Positions 27,543 through 36,715 of a stretch of DNA of 64,000 nucleotides are shown here, in pieces. Both the position numbers and the translations under genes were made by a program. The DNA is taken from contig NZ_JARGER010000015.1 in NCBI RefSeq assembly GCF_029210375.1, forward strand, positions 124,001 through 188,000. The letters run 5' to 3'. Source of the DNA: Nocardioides sp. YIM 152315. Lineage in GTDB: Bacteria; Actinomycetota; Actinomycetes; Propionibacteriales; Nocardioidaceae. Positions within the stretch are counted from its first letter, which is position 1; the number at the start of each line of letters is the position of its first letter. A model generated the notes under the pieces. That model saw only the letters and a list, made by a program, of their open reading frames with translations. It was not told the DNA's origin and made no database searches.

Positions 27543-30500
27543 GCCGATTCGGCCTCGCGCAGCCGCTGGCTGATCACCGCGGAGACGCCGTCGCCGCGCA
27601 TGGTCACGCCGTAGAGCGCGTCGCCGACCTCCATGGTGCGCTTCTGGTGGGTGATGACGAGCAGCTGGGAGTTCTCGCGCAGCTCCTCGTAGATCTCCAG
27701 GAGGCGGCCGAGGTTGGTGTCGTCGAGCGCCGCCTCGACCTCGTCGAGGATGTAGAACGGCGACGGCCGCGCCTTGAACAGCGCGACCAGGAACGCCACG
27801 GCCACGAGCGAGCGCTCGCCGCCGGAGAGCAGCGAGAGGCGCTTGACCTTCTTGCCCGGGGGGCGAGCCTCGACCTCGACGCCGGTGTTGAGCATGTCGT
27901 CGGGCGTCGTGAGGACCAAGCGACCCTCGCCGCCGGGGAACAGCCTCGCGAAGGTGGCGTCGAAGGCCCTGCTGACGTCGGCGTACGCCTCGGTGAAGAC
28001 CTGCTCGACGCGCTGGTCGACCTCGCGGACGATGTCGAGGAGGTCCTTGCGGGTCTTCTTGAGGTCCTCGAGCTGCTCGGTGAGGAACTTGTGCCGCTCC
28101 TCCATCGCCGAGAACTCCTCGAGCGCCAGCGGGTTGACCCGGCCCAGCTCGCGCAGCGCACGCTCGGCGGTGCGCAGCCGCTTCGCCTGCTCCTCGCGAA
28201 CGTACGGCGTGGGCTCGGGTGTCTCCTCGCCGTCGGGGACCTCGCCGGCGAACGGCACCGGCTGACCGGGGCCGTAGTCGGCCACCAGCGCGTCGCCGTC
28301 GAGACCGAGCTCCTCGAGCGCGCGCTCCTCGAGCTGGTCGATGCGCATCCTCTGCTGGGAGCGGGCGAGCTCGTCGCGGTGCACGGAGCTGACCAGCTCG
28401 TCGTGCTCCTTGCCGAGGTCGCGCAGCGCGGCGCGCACCTCCCGCAGCTCCTGCTCCCGGCCGCTGCGCGACTGCTCGACCGCGGAGCGTGCCTCGGCAG
28501 CCCGGTGGATTGAGACCTCGAGGCGCTGGAGCACGTAGCCGACGGCGACGCCGACGGCCTCGGCGGCGCGGCCCTCGCGCAGAAGCCGCTCACGACGCTC
28601 GGCGGCTCGGGCCCGGGACTCGCGCTCCTTCTCGGCCGCACGCAGCAGGGAGTCGGCGCGGCCGTGCAGGGCGCGGGCTCGCTCCTCCGACGTGCGCAGC
28701 GCGAGTCGGCCGTCCGTCTCGTCCTGGCGGGCGGTGCGGGCGGCGTCGGCGAGCCGTTCGCGGGCCGAGGTGTCGGGCTCCTCCTCGGGGGCGTCCTCGG
28801 CGGTGGCGAGCCGCGTCTCGAGGTCGGTGAGACCCGACACCGCCTGCTCGCGCGCCTCCTCCGCCTTCGCGATCGCCTGGGCGAGCCGCTCGGCCTCGCC
28901 CCGAGCCGCGCGGGCCTGGGAGCCGAACTGGCCGAGCTCCTCCGCGACCGCGGCCAGCGTGGCGTCGGACTCGTGGAGCTTCGCGAGCGCCACGTCGACC
29001 CGCTTCTGGGCCTCCAGCCGCTCGCTCTCCATGCGGGACATCTCGAAGCCGAGCCGCTCGGAGGACGCGATCACCTCGGCGAGCTGCTGGGTGGCCTCGT
29101 CGACGGCGGCCTGGACCTCGATGAGGCTCGGCTGGCTGCCGGAGCCGCCGGACGCGAAGTGGGCGCCGATCAGGTCGCCCTCGCGCGTCACCGCGGTGAC
29201 GTCGGGCAGTCCGGCGACCAGCGCCCGGGCGGTCGTGAGGTCGTCGACGACGGCCACCTTGAGGAGCAGCCGGCTCAGGGCGGGCCGGACCTCGGGGGGG
29301 CAGTCGACGACGTCGACGGCGTACTCGGCGCCCGCGGGGAGCGCGGGCCAGTCGCGCCCCTGGACGGGCGCGCCGCCGAGCAGCAGCCCGGCACGCCCCA
29401 GGTCGGCGCCCTTGAGGTGGTCGATCGCGCGGACGGCGGCGTCGGCGTCGGCCACGGCCACGGCGTCGGCCGCCGAGCCCAGCGCCTGGGCGACCGCGGT
29501 CTCGAAGCCGGCGCGCACGCTGAGCAGCGCGGCGACCGATCCCAGCAGCCCGGAGAGCTCGTCGGTCGCGGCGAGCAGCGCGCCGGCGCCGTCCTTGCGG
29601 TTGAGGCCGAGCTCGAGGGCGTCCTTGCGGGCGGCCAGCGCGCTGCGGTCGCGGTCGGCCTGCAGCGCCTCGTCGCGAGCCTTCGCGAGGCGCTCCTCGA
29701 CGTCGTCGAGGGTTGCCGACGCGGCCTCGTGCTCGGCGTCGAGGCCCTCCTCGCCGGCGTCGAGGCCGGCGACCTTGGTCTCGAGCGCGGTGAAGTCGCG
29801 CTGTGCGCGCTCGGCGCGGGCGACGGCCTCCTCGCGGGCCAGCCTCAGGCGCCCGACCTCCTCGTCGGCGGCGGCGGCGCGCTGGCGAAGCGCGTTGACC
29901 TGGCCGTGCAGCCGGGCCAGCCCCTCACGACGGTCGGCGGCGGCGCGCTGGAGCGCGGCGACCTTGCGGTCCTCCTCGGCGGCGGCGTCCTCGGCCGCGC
30001 GACGCGCGGTCACCGCCTCCTCGAGCGCCACCCGGTGGGCGTCCACCTCGGCGGCGATCCGCTGCTCCTGCTCGCGGACCTGGCCCGCCTCGACCTCGAG
30101 CTGCTCGGGATCGCGACCGGAGCGCGCCTCCTCGACGTCGCGGGTGCCCGCGGCGTTGCGCACCCGCTCGGCGGCCAGCGACTGGGTGCCACGCAGCCGC
30201 TCCTTGAGTCCGGACAGGGCGAACCAGGTCTCCTGCGCCCGGGCCAGCGCCGGCAGGTCCTCGCGGAGCGCGGCCTCGAGGGCCGCCTCCCGCTCGCGTC
30301 CCCGGGCGACCTCACCCTCGACCTGCTCGCGGCGCGCGACCAGGATCGACTCGTCGGCCATCTCCTGCTGGAGCGAGCTGCGGGCGGTCGCGAGGTCGTC
30401 GGCGAGCAGGCGGGCGCGGGCGTCGCGCACGTCGGCCTGCACGGTCGCCGCGCGTCGGGCCACCTCGGCCTGGCGTCCCAGCGGCTTCAGCTGGCGGCGG

Positions 30501-31093
30501 ATCTCGACCAGCAGGTCGTTGAGCCGCGTGAGGTTGCCCTCGGTGGCGTCGAGCTTGCGGAGCGCCTTCTCCTTGCGCTTGCGGTGCTTGAGGACGCCCG
30601 CAGCCTCCTCGATGAAGCCGCGCCGGTCCTCGGGTGTCGCGTGCAGGATCGTGTCGAGCTGGCCCTGGCCCACGATCACGTGCATCTCGCGGCCGATGCC
30701 GGAGTCGGAGAGCAGCTCCTGGACGTCGAGCAGTCGGCACGAGTTGCCGTTGATGGCGTACTCCGAGCCGCCGCTGCGGAACATCGTGCGGCTGATCGTC
30801 ACCTCGGAGTACTCGATCGGCAGCGCACCGTCGGAGTTGTCGATCGTCAGCACGACCTCGGCGCGGCCGAGCGGCGGACGGCCCGACGTACCGGCGAAGA
30901 TGACGTCCTCCATCTTGCCGCCTCGCAGGGACTTGGCGCCCTGCTCGCCCATCACCCAGGCGAGCGCGTCGACGACGTTCGACTTGCCGGAGCCGTTGGG
31001 ACCCACGATGCAGGTGATGCCCGGCTCGAGCTGGAGCGTGGTCGAGGAGGCGAAGGACTTGAACCCCTTGAGGGTCAGGCTCTTCAGGTACAA
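27539..31093 (-). CDS. smc: Chromosome partition protein SMC
   Basis: Full-length SMC, 1184 residues, the DNA-loop-extruding ATPase that with ScpAB compacts and separates chromosomes. N-terminal ATPase half with Walker A VGPNGSGKSNVVDALAW; coiled coil about 165-500; hinge about 510-660 (KDGAGALLAA to IGAHFASGG); return coiled coil; C-terminal half with signature LSLLSGGERSLVAVAF and Walker B FYILDEVEAALDD. Start: TTG at 31093, which opens the typical MYLKSLTLKGFKSFA and has GGGAG seven bases upstream. A possible -10 box (TATCGT) lies at 31186-31191. Confidence 0.97.
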   Translation of the reverse strand: MYLKSLTLKGFKSFASSTTLQLEPGITCIVGPNGSGKSNVVDALAWVMGEQGAKSLRGGKMEDVIFAGTSGRPPLGRAEVVLTIDNSDGALPIEYSEVTISRTMFRSGGSEYAINGNSCRLLDVQELLSDSGIGREMHVIVGQGQLDTILHATPEDRRGFIEEAAGVLKHRKRKEKALRKLDATEGNLTRLNDLLVEIRRQLKPLGRQAEVARRAATVQADVRDARARLLADDLATARSSLQQEMADESILVARREQVEGEVARGREREAALEAALREDLPALARAQETWFALSGLKERLRGTQSLAAERVRNAAGTRDVEEARSGRDPEQLEVEAGQVREQEQRIAAEVDAHRVALEEAVTARRAAEDAAAEEDRKVAALQRAAADRREGLARLHGQVNALRQRAAAADEEVGRLRLAREEAVARAERAQRDFTALETKVAGLDAGEEGLDAEHEAASATLDDVEERLAKARDEALQADRDRSALAARKDALELGLNRKDGAGALLAATDELSGLLGSVAALLSVRAGFETAVAQALGSAADAVAVADADAAVRAIDHLKGADLGRAGLLLGGAPVQGRDWPALPAGAEYAVDVVDCPPEVRPALSRLLLKVAVVDDLTTARALVAGLPDVTAVTREGDLIGAHFASGGSGSQPSLIEVQAAVDEATQQLAEVIASSERLGFEMSRMESERLEAQKRVDVALAKLHESDATLAAVAEELGQFGSQARAARGEAERLAQAIAKAEEAREQAVSGLTDLETRLATAEDAPEEEPDTSARERLADAARTARQDETDGRLALRTSEERARALHGRADSLLRAAEKERESRARAAERRERLLREGRAAEAVGVAVGYVLQRLEVSIHRAAEARSAVEQSRSGREQELREVRAALRDLGKEHDELVSSVHRDELARSQQRMRIDQLEERALEELGLDGDALVADYGPGQPVPFAGEVPDGEETPEPTPYVREEQAKRLRTAERALRELGRVNPLALEEFSAMEERHKFLTEQLEDLKKTRKDLLDIVREVDQRVEQVFTEAYADVSRAFDATFARLFPGGEGRLVLTTPDDMLNTGVEVEARPPGKKVKRLSLLSGGERSLVAVAFLVALFKARPSPFYILDEVEAALDDTNLGRLLEIYEELRENSQLLVITHQKRTMEVGDALYGVTMRGDGVSAVISQRLREAESA

Positions 31094-31185
31094 CGTGCGG
31101 CTCCCAGCTCATCAGTGCGGTTCGTCGGACTGAGGACGAAGGCAGCATCATCGCAGCCGGCCATGGGGGAAGCTCAGCGAGGCTC

Positions 31186-31191
31186 ACGATA
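31186..31191 (-). promoter_or_regulatory. Candidate -10 box for smc
   Basis: Minus-strand TATCGT in the 341-base gap upstream of smc, giving a leader of about 85 bases. It lies just clear of the tandem repeat that fills the distal half of the gap. Confidence 0.35.
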
Positions 31192-31234
31192 CCCGGCGCC
31201 ACCCCCGATCCACGGCATCCGCGCGCGTGCCGAG

Positions 31235-31405
31235 CCCACCGCCGCCCCGCCCGGGCCCGGCCGGCGGTGGCTCCGGCACCCTTTCCGCCACCCCAAAGGT
31301 GCCTCTCCCACCGCCGCCCCGCCGCGGCCCGGGCGGCGGTGGCTCCGGCACCCTTTCCGCCACCCGAACGGTGCCTCACCCACCGCCACCCCGCCCGGAC
31401 CGCCG
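31235..31405. repeat. 72-bp tandem repeat with palindromic units (family also at 52.4 kb)
   Basis: The 341-base gap between smc and the MFS gene (31094-31434) holds no gene. Its second half is a tandem array with a 72-base period: full 54-base units at 31262-31315 and 31334-31387, an 18-base GC linker between them, and partial units on both sides. Read on the minus strand each unit runs GGCGGTGGGAGAGGCACC, 24 bases, GGAGCCACCGCCG, with end arms that can pair. The same ends with a different middle recur at 52434-52488, so this is a repeat family. All reading frames stay open here only because of base composition. Confidence 0.8.
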
Positions 31406-31434
31406 CCACCCACACCGAGACCCGCAGCGCGGGG

Positions 31435-32694
31435 TCAGGGTGCCGCCGGTGCCGGGTCCGCCTCGTCGGCGTGGGCGATGTGGGTGAGCTGGCGCCAGAT
31501 CAGGACCACGAAGACGGCGGAGCCGACGAAGGCGAACCAGAACGGCGCGGTCACACCGGCGTGCTGCGCGATCACGCCCCCGATGCCCGAGCCGATCACC
31601 AGCCCGCCGAAGACGCCGACGAGGTTGACGCTGCCGACGCGACCCTGGAGCTCGGTCGGGACCGCCCGCTGGCGGATGGTGAGGGACGTGGTGCCCCAGA
31701 TGAAGGCGTGGGCACCGAAGACGAAGAAGATGCACATCGCCACCCACGCGCTCGTGGTCAGCGCGAGCGAGAGCATCGTGAACGTCTCGAAGACCAGCCC
31801 GATGCGCATCAGGTTTCCCAGGCTGACGCGTCGGGTGATCCACCCGTAGGAGAGCGTGCCCACCAGCCCCCCGACCGCGGAGACCGTCGTCAGCAGGCCG
31901 AACCCGATCTCGCCCAGGCCGAGGCGCTCGGTCGCGTAGAGGACCAGGATCGACCAGGCGGCGCCGAAGGTGATGTTGAAGGCGAAGATCGTGAGCACCA
32001 GGGTGCGTACGGCGGGGTGGTGCAGCACCCAGCGGAACGCCTCGGCGATGTCCTGCCGGATGTGGGTCTCCGGCGTCTCCCGTCGGTGCGGAGGCAGCAC
32101 CACCCGCGCGACCAGCAGCGCACCGAGCGCGACGACCACCCCCTGGGCCAGGAACGGCAGCGCGTGCCCGGCGGCGAAGAGCGCCGCCCCGATCGGCGGC
32201 CCGGCGAGCTGGTTGACGGTGATGAAGCCGGTCGTGAGGCGCGCGTTCGCGACGGCCAGGTCGTCGCGGTGCACCAGCATCGGCATCAGCGTCGACGCGG
32301 TGTTGTCGGCGAACACCTCCGCCGTCCCGAGCAGGAACATCGCCAGCAGCACCAGCCAGATCGACACCACGTCGGTGGCGATCGCCACGGTGAGCAGCAC
32401 CAGCACGACCGCGCGGAGCAGGTCGACGGTGACGATGATCAGCCGACGGTCGAGCCGGTCGGCCAGCGCCCCGGCGTACAGCCCGAAGACCAGCGGCGGC
32501 AGCCACTGCAGAAGCGCCGCCATCGCCACGAGGGCCGGGTCGTCGGTCATCGACGCCACCAGGAGCGGACCGGCCGCGAGCGCGAGCCCGTCGCCGAGGT
32601 TGCTCACCCATGACGACGCGAGGAGCCAGCGGAACCCGGTGCCGAGGCGACGCGGGGCGACGATCTCGACGACGCGCCGGAGGGGGCTGCTCAC
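31435..32694 (-). CDS. MFS transporter, EntS/MFS_3-like
   Basis: A 419-residue major facilitator with 12 predicted membrane helices, of the MFS_3 group that includes the enterobactin exporter. Typical features are FRWLLASSWVSNLGDGLALAA at the start, AGALADRLDRRLI in the first loop, NARLTTGFITVNQLAGPPIGA in helix 5, and a central loop rich in charged residues. The substrate is unknown; no siderophore genes are near. The start is GTG; a TAGCGT box lies nine bases upstream. The repeat array stands past its 3' end. Confidence 0.85.
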   Translation of the reverse strand: MSSPLRRVVEIVAPRRLGTGFRWLLASSWVSNLGDGLALAAGPLLVASMTDDPALVAMAALLQWLPPLVFGLYAGALADRLDRRLIIVTVDLLRAVVLVLLTVAIATDVVSIWLVLLAMFLLGTAEVFADNTASTLMPMLVHRDDLAVANARLTTGFITVNQLAGPPIGAALFAAGHALPFLAQGVVVALGALLVARVVLPPHRRETPETHIRQDIAEAFRWVLHHPAVRTLVLTIFAFNITFGAAWSILVLYATERLGLGEIGFGLLTTVSAVGGLVGTLSYGWITRRVSLGNLMRIGLVFETFTMLSLALTTSAWVAMCIFFVFGAHAFIWGTTSLTIRQRAVPTELQGRVGSVNLVGVFGGLVIGSGIGGVIAQHAGVTAPFWFAFVGSAVFVVLIWRQLTHIAHADEADPAPAAP

Positions 32695-32703
32695 AAGGGC
32701 GTG

Positions 32704-32709
32704 ACGCTA
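32704..32709 (-). promoter_or_regulatory. -10 box for MFS_3 gene
   Basis: Minus-strand TAGCGT nine bases ahead of the GTG start, giving an almost leaderless message. Confidence 0.4.
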
Positions 32710-32750
32710 CCGTCGCGACCCGCCGGGCCGCGACCGGTTTGTGCCGCAGA

Positions 32751-32954
32751 TCAGGCGGGCTGCATCTCCGACAGGGAGGCAGCTTCGTCGAGGAGGGCGG
32801 CGGCCTGCGCGCCCGCGAGCTTGTCGTTCTCCTCGCTGAGGCGCAGGACCAGCGCCTCGAGCTCGCCCACACGCGCGCGCAGCCGAGCGTTCTCGGCCGA
32901 GAGTGCGGGGGTTCGCAGGTCGCTGTTCATGTAGCCGATCAGCGCCTTGGCCAT
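32751..32954 (-). CDS. Small coiled-coil protein
   Basis: A 67-residue protein that begins MAKALIGYMNSDLRTP and then forms a coiled coil (SAENARLRARVGELEALVLRLSEENDKL) with a Leu heptad pattern, ending in an Ala/acid-rich tail. I know similar short coiled-coil proteins from actinobacteria but no function. The ATG at 32954 has GGAAGG upstream; a longer frame to 33023 lacks one. A good promoter (TTGACC, 17 bases, GACTCT) lies at 33008-33036, so it is expressed alone. Partner and role are unknown. Confidence 0.75.
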   Translation of the reverse strand: MAKALIGYMNSDLRTPALSAENARLRARVGELEALVLRLSEENDKLAGAQAAALLDEAASLSEMQPA

Positions 32955-33007
32955 GAATGAGCCTTCCGGGGTGGTGAGAGCTGGGGTCGCGATGGCGACC
33001 GTCTTCA

Positions 33008-33036
33008 AGAGTCCCACCAGCACGCCTCCCGGTCAA
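33008..33036 (-). promoter_or_regulatory. Promoter of the small coiled-coil gene
   Basis: Minus-strand -35 TTGACC (33031-33036) and -10 GACTCT (33008-33013) with a 17-base spacer, about 50 bases upstream of the ATG. Confidence 0.5.
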
Positions 33037-33071
33037 TCTCCGAGCGCGGGCCGGAGCTTGCGACGGCCCGG

Positions 33072-34016
33072 TCAGCGAGGAGGTTGAGGAGGCTCGGCTC
33101 GGTCCGGAGCCTGCGACGGACGGAGCGAGCCGTCTCGAAACGCGAGGGGCGAAGCCTGGGCGACCGGCCGGCGACGACCGCGGGGCGCGGGCTGGCACGC
33201 CGGGCAGAAGTACGACGAGCGGTTCATGAACGCGATCCGCCGCAGCGGGGTGCCGCAGCGCTCGCAGGGCTCGCCCTCGCGGCCGTAGGCGTGCAGGGAG
33301 CGGTCGAAGTAGCCGGACTCGCCGTTGACGTTCACGTAGAGCGCGTCGAACGACGTGCCTCCCTGCCCCAGCGCGGCGACCATCACCTCGCGGGCGTGGC
33401 CGAGCAGCTCGCGCACCTGGGCGGCGCCCAGCCGGTCCCCCGGCCGCTCGCCGTGGATCCGCGCCCGCCAGAGCGCCTCGTCGGCGTAGATGTTGCCGAC
33501 GCCGGAGATCAGGCCCTGGTCGAGGAGCTGCCGCTTGATGCCGGAGGTGCGCTTGCGGACCCGGCGCACGAACAGGTCGTCGTCGAACTCGGGATCGAGG
33601 GGATCGCGGGCGATGTGCACGATCTCCGGCGGCAGCTCGGCGCCGCCGGCGGACACGCTCAGACCGCCGAACATCCGCTGGTCGACGAACCGCATCTCGA
33701 GGTCGGTGTCGAGGTGGAAGCGGACGCGCAGGTGCCGCTCGTCGGGGGTGGCCGGCGGCTGCACGAGCAGCTGGCCGCTCATGCCGAGGTGGCCGAGCAG
33801 CGCGTCGCCGCTGTCGAGCGGCAGCCAGAGGTACTTGCCGCGCCGGCGGGCGGCCTCGATGCGCCGACCCGCCAGGGCGGCGGCGAAGCCGGCCGGGCCC
33901 CGCAGGTCGCGGCGCACCGGTCGCGGGTGCAGGACGTCGACGCCGACGACGGTCGCGCCCACGACGTGGCGCTCGAGGCCGGCGCGGACGACCTCGACCT
34001 CGGGGAGCTCGGGCAC
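33072..34016 (-). CDS. mutM: Formamidopyrimidine-DNA glycosylase
   Basis: Fpg/MutM, 314 residues, which removes 8-oxoguanine and formamidopyrimidines and nicks the site. After Met processing the catalytic Pro and Glu lie in [13 protein letters not shown]; the Lys-containing H2TH region and the [12 protein letters not shown] motif are present. A complete zinc finger is seen (CERCG then SSYFCPACQ). The C-terminus is about 30 residues longer than usual, basic and Pro-rich. It follows rnc by nine bases in the yceD-rpmF-rnc-mutM unit. The start is GTG. Confidence 0.95.
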   Translation of the reverse strand: MPELPEVEVVRAGLERHVVGATVVGVDVLHPRPVRRDLRGPAGFAAALAGRRIEAARRRGKYLWLPLDSGDALLGHLGMSGQLLVQPPATPDERHLRVRFHLDTDLEMRFVDQRMFGGLSVSAGGAELPPEIVHIARDPLDPEFDDDLFVRRVRKRTSGIKRQLLDQGLISGVGNIYADEALWRARIHGERPGDRLGAAQVRELLGHAREVMVAALGQGGTSFDALYVNVNGESGYFDRSLHAYGREGEPCERCGTPLRRIAFMNRSSYFCPACQPAPRGRRRPVAQASPLAFRDGSLRPSQAPDRAEPPQPPR

Positions 34017-34025
34017 CGGAGCCGA

Positions 34026-34835
34026 TCAGCCCTGCTCGGCCGCGGCGTCCTTCGCGGCGTCGGTGGCCGGGTCGGCGACGTCGAGCTCGGTGGCGATCTC
34101 GCCGTACGCCGTCTCGGCGGCGGCCTGCTCGGCCTCCTTCTTCGAACGCCCCACGCCGTTGCCGTAGAGACGACCGCGGACCCGGACCTGGGCCGTGAAG
34201 GTCTTCATGTGGTCGGGGCCGTCGTCGGCGATGACGTACTCGGGCACGCCGAGCCCGTGCTCGGCCGACAGCTCCTGCAGCGAGGTCTTCCAGTCGAGGC
34301 CCGCGCCCATGGCGGAGGCCGCCTCGATGAGCGGGTCGAAGAGCCGGTGCACGACGGGCGCGGAGACCTCGAATCCGCCGCTGAGGTGCACGGCGCCGAT
34401 GACGGCCTCCACGGTGTCGGAGAGGATCGACGCCTTCTCGCGGCCGCCGGTGGTCTCCTCGCCGCGGCCGAGCTTCACGTGCTCGCCGACGCCGATGCCC
34501 CGACCGACCTCGGCCAGCGCGCGGGCGTTGACGACCGCGGCACGCAACTTCGCCAGCCGCCCCTCGGAGAGGTCCGGGTGGGTGCGGTAGAGCGTCTCGG
34601 TGACGACGACTCCGAGCACGGAGTCACCGAGGAACTCGAGGCGCTCGTTGGTCGGGAGCCCGCCGTTCTCGTAGGCGTAGGAACGGTGGGTGAGCGCGCG
34701 CTCGAGCAGCTCGGGGTCCAGGACGGGGTCCCCGAGCGCTGCTCGCAGCGCGGCGTAGTTGGTCAGCGGACCGGGGCCGGTCAGAGGACCTGACGCCGGT
34801 CGGCGCGGGCACCGTACTGGCCGCACTCGCCGCAC
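34026..34835 (-). CDS. rnc: Ribonuclease III
   Basis: RNase III, 269 residues as drawn, which cleaves double-stranded RNA in rRNA and mRNA processing. The catalytic signature [16 protein letters not shown] and the second acidic site [12 protein letters not shown] are intact; the double-stranded RNA-binding domain lies in about 185-255 ([31 protein letters not shown]). The start is uncertain: the drawn GTG overlaps rpmF by 55 bases, while the fold begins only near residue 24. A CTG at 34784 overlaps the rpmF stop as CTGA and gives a protein of family-like start. Confidence 0.93.
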   Translation of the reverse strand: MRRVRPVRCPRRPASGPLTGPGPLTNYAALRAALGDPVLDPELLERALTHRSYAYENGGLPTNERLEFLGDSVLGVVVTETLYRTHPDLSEGRLAKLRAAVVNARALAEVGRGIGVGEHVKLGRGEETTGGREKASILSDTVEAVIGAVHLSGGFEVSAPVVHRLFDPLIEAASAMGAGLDWKTSLQELSAEHGLGVPEYVIADDGPDHMKTFTAQVRVRGRLYGNGVGRSKKEAEQAAAETAYGEIATELDVADPATDAAKDAAAEQG

Positions 34836-34966
34836 GCGCGGTGCGGGAGGTGCTTGGCACCGCAGGCGGGGTTCGCGCAGGTCACCAGGGACGGCGCCAC
34901 GGCCTTCCAGGCCGAGCGACGGTGACGCGTGTTGCTGCGCGACATCTTCCGCTTCGGGACAGCCAC
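34781..34966 (-). CDS. rpmF: 50S ribosomal protein L32
   Basis: L32, 61 residues, starting [18 protein letters not shown] as the family does. It keeps the zinc ribbon: CANPAC and CGECG provide four Cys. Since L32 with and without Cys can coexist in actinobacteria as zinc-dependent paralogues, this is the zinc-binding version. It lies between yceD and rnc, the widespread yceD-rpmF pairing. Confidence 0.96.
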   Translation of the reverse strand: MAVPKRKMSRSNTRHRRSAWKAVAPSLVTCANPACGAKHLPHRACGECGQYGARADRRQVL

Positions 34967-35012
34967 AGTTCTCTCCTCTAACCAGGACCGGGATGCCCGG
35001 CCACTCTCGATC

Positions 35013-35591
35013 TCAGTCTTGGTCCTGCTGGTCCTGCTTCAGGGCGGCCAGTCCGGCCCACCGCGGGTCGATCGGCTCCTCGTGCGCGTGGTCTGGATCG
35101 TCCTTGAGCCGGGCCCCGCACTCGGGGCACAACCCGGGACAGTCGTCCGAGCACTTCGGCTGGAACGGCAGTGCGAGCACCACCGCGTCCCGCAGCAGGG
35201 GCTCGAGGTCGACCAGATCTCCCTCGAGCGTGCTGACCTCGTCGTCCTCCCCGGAGGGGTCGCGCTGGTCCTCGTAGACGAACAGCTCCTGGAAGTCGAC
35301 CTCCATGTCGTCGGAGATCGGCTCCAGGCACCGCGCGCACTCACCGGCGAGCTCGACCGAGGCCGCGCCCGTCACCAGCACGCCCTCCATGACCGCTTCC
35401 AGCCGCAGGTCGAGCTCGACCTGGGAGCCTTCCGGGACACGGAGGACTTCGATGCCCAGATCTGCCGGTGCCGGAACCGTCCGCGTCACCTGTTGCTGGG
35501 ACCCCGGGCGGCGGCCGAGCTCGCGGGTGTCGAGCACGAGCGGCGCTCTCGGGTCCAGGCTGCTCAGGGTTCTACTTCCGGATTCAGGCAC
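35013..35591 (-). CDS. YceD/DUF177 family protein
   Basis: A 192-residue DUF177 (YceD) protein. It shows the paired CARCLEP and acidic [11 protein letters not shown] segments, the core [15 protein letters not shown], and a C-terminal Cys cluster ([13 protein letters not shown]) that could bind zinc. The family is almost always beside rpmF and is linked with 23S rRNA maturation in plants and bacteria. The start is GTG; a TACGCT box lies 15 bases upstream, so this gene heads the yceD-rpmF-rnc-mutM unit. Confidence 0.92.
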   Translation of the reverse strand: MPESGSRTLSSLDPRAPLVLDTRELGRRPGSQQQVTRTVPAPADLGIEVLRVPEGSQVELDLRLEAVMEGVLVTGAASVELAGECARCLEPISDDMEVDFQELFVYEDQRDPSGEDDEVSTLEGDLVDLEPLLRDAVVLALPFQPKCSDDCPGLCPECGARLKDDPDHAHEEPIDPRWAGLAALKQDQQDQD

Positions 35592-35606
35592 GACAGATCA
35601 GCGAGA

Positions 35607-35612
35607 AGCGTA
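35607..35612 (-). promoter_or_regulatory. -10 box for the yceD-rpmF-rnc-mutM unit
   Basis: Minus-strand TACGCT upstream of the yceD GTG; the leader would be about nine bases. Confidence 0.4.
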
Positions 35613-35638
35613 CCGGTCGGGCGCTGGCCCGACCAACT

Positions 35639-36133
35639 TCACCCGGTTCCGGACGCTCGCTCGGCCTGGCGGAGCGTCAGCCGGGCGTGCACGGCCGGGG
35701 GCACGAGCGTGGAGACGTCGCCCCCGAGCGAGGCGACCTCCTTGACCAGGCTGGACGACACGTAGCCCCACGACGCGTTCGTGGGGACGAAGACGGTCTC
35801 GACGCCGGTGAGGTGCGAGTTCATCTGGGCCATCGGCAGCTCGTACTCGTAGTCGTTGCCGCCGCGCAGGCCCTTGACGATCGCCTGCGCGCCGATCTCG
35901 CGGCAGAAGTCGACGATCAGGCCGCTGAACCCCATCACGGTGACGTTCGGCAGGTCGACACACACCTCGCGCAGCATCTCCAGCCGCGCCTCGGGGTCGA
36001 AGAGGCGCGACTTCGACGGGTTGGCCCCGGTGGCGACGACGAGCTCGTCGAAGATCGCGGCGGCGCGCCGGATGATGTCGAGATGACCGTTGGTCACCGG
36101 GTCGAACGATCCGGGGCACACGGCGCGCGTCAT
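35639..36133 (-). CDS. coaD: Phosphopantetheine adenylyltransferase
   Basis: CoaD, 164 residues, the penultimate step of coenzyme A synthesis (4'-phosphopantetheine plus ATP gives dephospho-CoA). The nucleotidyltransferase signature CPGSFDPVTNGHLDII, the substrate loop KGLRGGNDYEYELPMAQMN and the late WGYVSSSLVKEVASLGG are all intact. Length is normal. A TAGCCT box seven bases ahead of the ATG suggests a leaderless message, although rsmD stands only ten bases upstream. Confidence 0.96.
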   Translation of the reverse strand: MTRAVCPGSFDPVTNGHLDIIRRAAAIFDELVVATGANPSKSRLFDPEARLEMLREVCVDLPNVTVMGFSGLIVDFCREIGAQAIVKGLRGGNDYEYELPMAQMNSHLTGVETVFVPTNASWGYVSSSLVKEVASLGGDVSTLVPPAVHARLTLRQAERASGTG

Positions 36134-36140
36134 GGCGTGG

Positions 36141-36146
36141 AGGCTA
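36141..36146 (-). promoter_or_regulatory. -10 box for leaderless coaD
   Basis: Minus-strand TAGCCT overlaps the last codon of rsmD and ends seven bases before the coaD ATG. Confidence 0.45.
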
Positions 36147-36713
36147 CCGTCCCGGCCCGGACTCGGCGTACCAGAGCGTGGTCTCGCCGTAGCGCCTCAT
36201 CCGGGTCTCGACGATGCCCGCGGGCCAGGTCGGCTCGGGGCTGCGGAACGAACGCTCGACGACCACCAGGGCGCCGGGCGTCAGCCAGCCGTGCTCGACG
36301 AGCGCCCCGAGGTCGCCGGCGAGCGCCTCCTCCCCCAGCGGGTAGGGCGGGTCGAGGAACGCGACGTCGTACGACGCGCTCGGCGGCTTGCGCAGGGTCG
36401 TCGCGACCGAGCCGACGAGGACGTGGGCCTTCGCGAAGCCGATCGTCCGGGCGTTGTCGCCGATCAGCGCGGCGGTGCGGCGGTCCTGCTCGACGAGCGT
36501 CACAGCTGCCGCGCCGCGCGACCAGCCCTCGAGGCCGACCGCGCCCGACCCGGCGTACAGGTCGAGGAAGCGGAGCCCGTGCAGCGAGCCGCACCACGAC
36601 TCGATCGCGGAGAAGAGCGCCTCGCGCACCCGGTCGCTGGTCGGGCGCGTCGCCGCCCCGCGGGGCGTCTGGAGGCGCCGCCCGCCGGCCCGTCCCCCGA
36701 TGATCCGCGTCAT
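36144..36713 (-). CDS. rsmD: 16S rRNA (guanine966-N2)-methyltransferase
   Basis: RsmD, 189 residues, methylating G966 of 16S rRNA. It begins TRIIGGRAGGRRLQTP, then TRPTSDRVREALFSAI, the SAM motif DLYAGSGAVGLEGWSRG and the catalytic DPPY (FLDPPYPLG). Length and motif order are standard. It lies two bases downstream of recG and ahead of coaD, the common recG-rsmD-coaD order of Gram-positives. Confidence 0.95.
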   Translation of the reverse strand: MTRIIGGRAGGRRLQTPRGAATRPTSDRVREALFSAIESWCGSLHGLRFLDLYAGSGAVGLEGWSRGAAAVTLVEQDRRTAALIGDNARTIGFAKAHVLVGSVATTLRKPPSASYDVAFLDPPYPLGEEALAGDLGALVEHGWLTPGALVVVERSFRSPEPTWPAGIVETRMRRYGETTLWYAESGPGR

Positions 36714-36715
36714 CG

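Noticed and set aside
31235..31405. Possible CRISPR array
   Set aside because: Only two to three units, units joined by a near-constant GC linker rather than unique spacers, and no cas genes anywhere in the window.
31174..31413. Minus-strand frame coding a 24-residue tandem peptide repeat
   Set aside because: The 72-base DNA period is a multiple of three, so any open frame shows a repeat. There is no ribosome site, and a third copy of the element at 52.4 kb is not in a matching frame.
28664..31849. A 1061-codon open frame on the plus strand opposite smc
   Set aside because: It is a shadow of smc in a very GC-rich genome. The product is low complexity (Arg/Gly/Leu rich) without any family motif, while the minus strand encodes a complete SMC.
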